Below are positions 22,904 to 25,346 of a DNA stretch of 25,346 bases, piece by piece; position 1 is the stretch's first letter, and every line of letters begins with the position of its first letter. Location of the stretch: the IMG/VR virus record IMGVR_UViG_3300005858_000007, positions 1 through 25,346 of that record; one strand, written 5' to 3'. The position numbers were made by a program, and so were the translations under genes. The notes under the pieces were generated by a model. That model searched no databases. It saw nothing but the letters and a program-made list of their open reading frames with translations, and was not told the DNA's origin. Source of the DNA: a virus.

Positions 22904-23620
22904 GTGCCTGTCGTCCTGGGCTGGCGGGTCATGACGCCCGTGTGGTGTGCCACGTGTGGGGGCGTTACCCTGGAAGGCATCCGGGGCCACTCTCATTTGC
23001 CCCAGCGCCTTAGCTATCCAGCCGTCTGCCTGGGTTATGTAGAGCACATCGCCCACACCCATCTACAGCATGACCCAGAGTGGAAACCGCCCCAGGAACA
23101 TATCGCCGCCAATTCCAGCCTGACGGCGCAATGCTACTACTGCTTCTGGGGCATCTGCCAGCACATTAAGGAACTCCTCCATGGCACGCCCCACCATCTG
23201 CCACCAGCGCCCCACCCGTATTGCACCTGCGGCTACTACATTCTGTGGCGCCCCCAAGACCAATCCAGCGTGGGCGTTGACGTGCTGGGCGGGCGAGTCT
23301 GGCTGTATGTCGTGGGCGTAGGCAGATACGTGGCCTATACCGAAGGAGCGCGACTAGAGCGTTATCGCCTCCTGCGCTGGTGGTGGCCCTTAACCGAGTG
23401 GCAAGGCGAATGGCAGCCAGTAGATGCCCGGGCCCGCAGTCGTGTCTACGCGACCGAAGCCGCCCTCTGGTGGCGGGGCACCGCCCTCGACTGGCACGAC
23501 GTCGTAGAGGCGCTGAAGCTGCGGTATGCCCTGCCCCCCGTGGTGGGCGACCCCAGGGAAGCTGACCTGCCTTCGGGCGTTCTACAGCAGCTGCCAGATG
23601 TCGTGGAATCAATGCTATGA
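22904..23620 (+). CDS. Multi-Cys/His protein, probable multi-zinc fold
   Basis: GTG 22904 (MPVVLGWR) is preferred because GGGAGGTGACTGC precedes it; the frame could be extended to 22805 but without support. The 238-residue product has CATCGG near residue 17, further Cys/His pairs in VCLGYVEHIAHTH, then CYYCFWGICQHIKE and CTCGYYILW near 105. After these comes a beta-rich GVDVLGGRVWLYVVGVGRYVA part with YTEGARLERYRLL. Proteins with a CxCGIYA-like turn followed by GxVxLWGxV and xGYRAexA occur in actinobacteria and relatives as hypotheticals, and this looks like a distant form. A treble-clef-rich binding protein is likely. Its start and stop are tightly coupled to its neighbours. Confidence 0.65.
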   Translation: MPVVLGWRVMTPVWCATCGGVTLEGIRGHSHLPQRLSYPAVCLGYVEHIAHTHLQHDPEWKPPQEHIAANSSLTAQCYYCFWGICQHIKELLHGTPHHLPPAPHPYCTCGYYILWRPQDQSSVGVDVLGGRVWLYVVGVGRYVAYTEGARLERYRLLRWWWPLTEWQGEWQPVDARARSRVYATEAALWWRGTALDWHDVVEALKLRYALPPVVGDPREADLPSGVLQQLPDVVESML

Positions 23621-23886
23621 AACCCCTGGCTGCATGTGTGCACCACTGGCGCATTCTGAGCACGCCCACGACCCAGGGCTATTATGCTCGCTGCCGTCAC
23701 TGCCACGCCGAGCGCTACCTCCCAGTTGAGCCACCGCCACGGAAACCTCATTTCCAGGAGCTGCGCCTGCGGGACCGCGAACTGGCCTGGGATGGCTGGT
23801 TCCGCAAATTAGAGTGGGAGTCTGGCGAGGGCGTGCTGAGCCGCCTCCGTCGCGCCAAGCGCCTCTACTATGGCACGCTCATCTAA
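23617..23886 (+). CDS. Small zinc-ribbon-like protein upstream of integrase
   Basis: ATG 23617 overlaps the preceding stop as ATGA. The 89-residue product has CVHHW (about 7-11), then TTQGYYARCRHCHAER with C-x2-C near 26-29, and a basic helical C-terminal half (LRRAKRLYYG). The C-x2-H ... YxxxCRHC layout resembles the proteins at 8176 and, less closely, at 1-156. Its end overlaps the integrase start by 17 nt, so the two should be translated together. It could be an accessory to recombination, such as a directionality factor, but there is no direct evidence. Confidence 0.65.
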   Translation: MKPLAACVHHWRILSTPTTQGYYARCRHCHAERYLPVEPPPRKPHFQELRLRDRELAWDGWFRKLEWESGEGVLSRLRRAKRLYYGTLI

Positions 23887-24427
23887 ACGCCTGCCCGATA
23901 TCCTGACGGAGACGGAGCTAGAGAGCCTCCTGTCCGTCGCCGAAGAGGACGCCCGTGCTTACGCCATCGTGACCCTGATGGCCTACGCCGGGCTGCGCGT
24001 CTCCGAGGTGGCCAAATTGCGCTGGCAGGACGTGGAGGCAGGCACCATCTGGGTGCGCATGGGAAAAGGACGGAAGGACCGGGTGGTGCCGGCGCACCGG
24101 CGGGTGCTGGAGGCGCTGGAGCGACTTCGCAAAACGTCGCTTTTGCGAAGCCCCTACGTGTTCCCATCGCCTCGCAACCCCCGCAGACCCATCACCACCA
24201 GGGCCCTGCAGTACCTGATCGAGCGGTTGTGCCAGGAGGCCGGCATCCCCCGCTACAAGGCCCACCCCCATACCTTGCGCCACACCATGGCCACTCGCCT
24301 GCTACGAGCCACGCACGACATCCGGCTCGTGCAGAAGGCCCTGGGCCACGCCTCCATCGCCACCACGCAGATTTATACCCATCTGGCTCTGGATGATGTG
24401 GCAGAAGGTATTGCCCGCCTATCATAA
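23870..24427 (+). CDS. int: Minimal tyrosine recombinase / integrase (catalytic domain only)
   Basis: The 185-residue protein has the full active site of a tyrosine recombinase: Arg43 in YAGLRVSE, Lys66 in MGKGRKDR, His134 and Arg137 in HTLRH, His160 in LGHASIATT and nucleophile Tyr169 in IYTHL. The amino-terminal core-binding (SAM-like) domain and arm-binding domain found in typical 300-400-residue integrases are absent. They cannot be added, because TGA at 23837 blocks the frame upstream. The size is close to FimB/FimE-type recombinases. The start ATG has no ribosome site, so translation relies on coupling to the 23617 gene. It most likely performs integration/excision or resolution. A 26-bp palindrome lies within the gene at 24125. 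Confidence 0.9.
   Translation: MARSSKRLPDILTETELESLLSVAEEDARAYAIVTLMAYAGLRVSEVAKLRWQDVEAGTIWVRMGKGRKDRVVPAHRRVLEALERLRKTSLLRSPYVFPSPRNPRRPITTRALQYLIERLCQEAGIPRYKAHPHTLRHTMATRLLRATHDIRLVQKALGHASIATTQIYTHLALDDVAEGIARLS
24125..24150 (+). repeat. Perfect 10-bp inverted repeat with 6-bp centre inside int
   Basis: CTTCGCAAAA (24125-24134) and TTTTGCGAAG (24141-24150) flank CGTCGC. The arms are AT-richer than the surrounding gene. The shape, about 10-bp arms with a 6-bp centre, is like Xer/dif or phage core sites; an RNA hairpin reducing int translation is the plain alternative. Confidence 0.5.
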
Positions 24428-24441
24428 TAGGAGGTGCACCC

Positions 24442-24693
24442 ATGAGCGGGTTTCGCCCAGACGCCAAATACTCGCCAACCGCCGACGCCATTTACGTGTA
24501 TCTAAGCGACCAGCCCGTGGCCTACAACCGTGAGCTAGATGACCACCGCCTCATCGACTACTCTGCTAACGGCGCCGTGGTAGGCATAGAGTTTCTGGGT
24601 GTAAGTGGTGGCATTGACCTCAGCAACATCCCTCTGCCTGCAATACAAAAGGCGGCTGTTCTTGCGCTATTGAATGACGTGACAGAGAGATGA
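24442..24693 (+). CDS. DUF2283 family protein
   Basis: The 83-residue product matches the DUF2283 pattern: SPTADAIYVYLSDQ at the start, RLIDYSANGAVVGIEFLG in the middle and a hydrophobic helix at the end. The function of the family is not settled. Its members are often paired with DUF4258 proteins in toxin-antitoxin-like modules, but no DUF4258 gene is present here, so it would be an orphan. GGAGGTG lies 6 nt upstream of ATG 24442; a short CCTAT/ATAGG hairpin at 24418-24431 touches this site and could lower its translation. It follows int by 14 nt and may be co-transcribed. Confidence 0.82.
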   Translation: MSGFRPDAKYSPTADAIYVYLSDQPVAYNRELDDHRLIDYSANGAVVGIEFLGVSGGIDLSNIPLPAIQKAAVLALLNDVTER

Positions 24694-24713
24694 AGAGGGG
24701 GCGGAGACTCCTT

Positions 24714-25184
24714 TCACGCGCCCGCCAAAACTAACCGCAAGGCCCTAATGGCCGCCGCTCCCTTGCGAGCGGCCTTGGCATACCAGTAGATAACCTCTTC
24801 GTCTCCCATCTCGGCGATGCCTGCCCGTAGAAGCGCCCAGCGGCTGGGCTTCTGGACGGAGGCCATGGCCCACAGGAGAAGGACAATACGCGCCCCCAGG
24901 GCCTCGTCCAAGCGGAAGCGACCCCGGCCCCTCTCCTCCAGGCGGGAGAGGGAGAAGCCATGGCGGTGCAACATCTCCAGCACAGCGGGGAGAGCCCCCT
25001 GCGCCCGTGCCCCGGCCAGGACAGCCAGGCGCTGAGTTTGCTCACGCCCAGCACCCCTGCCCAGTAGAGGCCGCCGGATGGTGACCACCATCCGGAGTGC
25101 CGCAAGATCCAACGTGAGGGTGAAGGGCCGATAGTGCTCCTGGGGCCGAACATGGCGCGACAGAGACGCTGACCTCCTGGCCAT
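24714..25184 (-). CDS. DUF7680-like protein, convergent, possibly host
   Basis: ATG 25184 is chosen over GTG 25193 because AGGTGAGG lies just upstream of it. The 156-residue product has a beta-rich start (FTLTLDLAALRMVVTIRR), a helix LPAVLEMLHRHGFSLSRLEE, then LDEALGARIVLLLWAMASVQ and a terminal GIAEMGDEEVIYWYAKAARK with a final helix AIRALRLVLAGA. This order, with the DEExxYW ... A-L-R ending, is what I remember of DUF7680, a family that has been seen beside DUF499/DUF1156-type methylase systems; I could not run a search. It faces the integrase operon and lies beyond it, so it may mark the host side of the junction. Only 20 nt separate it from the DUF2283 gene. Confidence 0.6.
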   Translation of the reverse strand: MARRSASLSRHVRPQEHYRPFTLTLDLAALRMVVTIRRPLLGRGAGREQTQRLAVLAGARAQGALPAVLEMLHRHGFSLSRLEERGRGRFRLDEALGARIVLLLWAMASVQKPSRWALLRAGIAEMGDEEVIYWYAKAARKGAAAIRALRLVLAGA

Positions 25185-25236
25185 CGTCCTCACCTACATA
25201 TATGGCCGCCGCCCGTTCCATTCTGCCACGATAGTG

Positions 25237-25284
25237 TTTTGCAGCTAGTGTCCTCCGTCTGGACGGGAACCACTAGTTGCCAAA
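25237..25284. repeat. 48-bp imperfect dyad upstream of the DUF7680-like gene
   Basis: Half-sites TTTTGCAGCTAGTG (25237-25250) and the complement of 25271-25284 (TTTGGCAACTAGTG) agree at 12 of 14 bases. They are separated by 20 bp that contain an inner dyad CCGTC-TG-GACGG (25255-25266). The rest of 25194-25346 holds no gene with a start and ribosome site. An operator or recombination site is possible. Confidence 0.5.
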
Positions 25285-25346
25285 TCGCCACACGACCCGA
25301 CAGTCCTGGGGCGCCCGCCGCCGGCTCCTGGACCTGACTTCGATGG

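Noticed and set aside
24694-24735. GGCGG/CCGCC pairing between the convergent DUF2283 and DUF7680-like genes as a bidirectional terminator
   Set aside because: The stem is only about 5 bp with an 18-nt loop and no T tract on either side, too weak to call.
1-25346. tRNA, rRNA, CRISPR, reverse transcriptase (DGR) or insertion sequence
   Set aside because: No cloverleaf-like sequence, direct-repeat/spacer array, reverse-transcriptase motif or transposase was seen on reading both strands.

Overview
The window is most of a tailed, siphovirus-type phage or prophage from a high-GC bacterium. It carries terminase, HK97-fold head, connector, tail tube, tape measure, baseplate, fibre, lysis and integrase genes. 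No sheath gene is present, so the tail should be long and non-contractile. Most genes are preceded by strong AGGAGGTG-type ribosome sites, and stop/start codons often overlap. The lysin is a GH25-like muramidase, which implies a peptidoglycan host. The GC bias and the DUF7680-like gene at the right edge would suit Chloroflexota or a similar lineage, but the host cannot be fixed from this sequence.

Layout. (1) 1-813, leftward: three small Cys-rich, probably zinc-binding proteins, the first cut by the window edge. (2) 814-968: a divergent control region with a consensus TTGACA and four TTTGT(T/C)AA-like boxes, two pairs each spaced 11 bp. (3) 969-1657, rightward: another zinc-finger protein and an unknown 137-aa protein just before the late genes. 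(4) 1640-1787: a promoter (TTGAGC-18-TATAAT), a GC-rich terminator hairpin about 25 nt downstream of the -10, then three 10-bp direct repeats reaching the small-terminase start. (5) 1784-9450: head module, comprising TerS, TerL, a portal-MuF fusion, a protease-scaffold fusion, capsid and connectors. (6) 9450-18126: tail module, comprising terminator, tube, G/GT chaperones with a probable +1 frameshift, tape measure, distal tail, hub and baseplate/fibre proteins. (7) 18126-19980: lysis cassette, with a muramidase followed by three small membrane proteins. (8) 19985-22384: a second fibre block, including a protein with about 14 tandem 20-residue repeats. (9) 22385-24693: a 64-bp intergenic region with an exact inverted copy of the 10-bp operator box, then small zinc-binding unknowns, a catalytic-domain-only tyrosine recombinase and a DUF2283 protein. 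(10) 24714-25346: a convergent DUF7680-like gene, possibly host, and a long dyad.

How the parts may work together. The late genes read as one rightward transcription unit. The hairpin right after the candidate late promoter suggests anti-termination control, and the unknown gene before it sits where phages often place a late regulator. The same 10-bp box occurs at the early divergent region and before the integrase-proximal cluster, so one DNA-binding protein may link the two. No CI-like repressor, replication gene, tRNA, CRISPR or insertion sequence is visible. The phage backbone is conventional. The least explained parts are the control sites, the recurring zinc-finger proteins, and the minimal integrase with a 26-bp palindrome inside its own gene.
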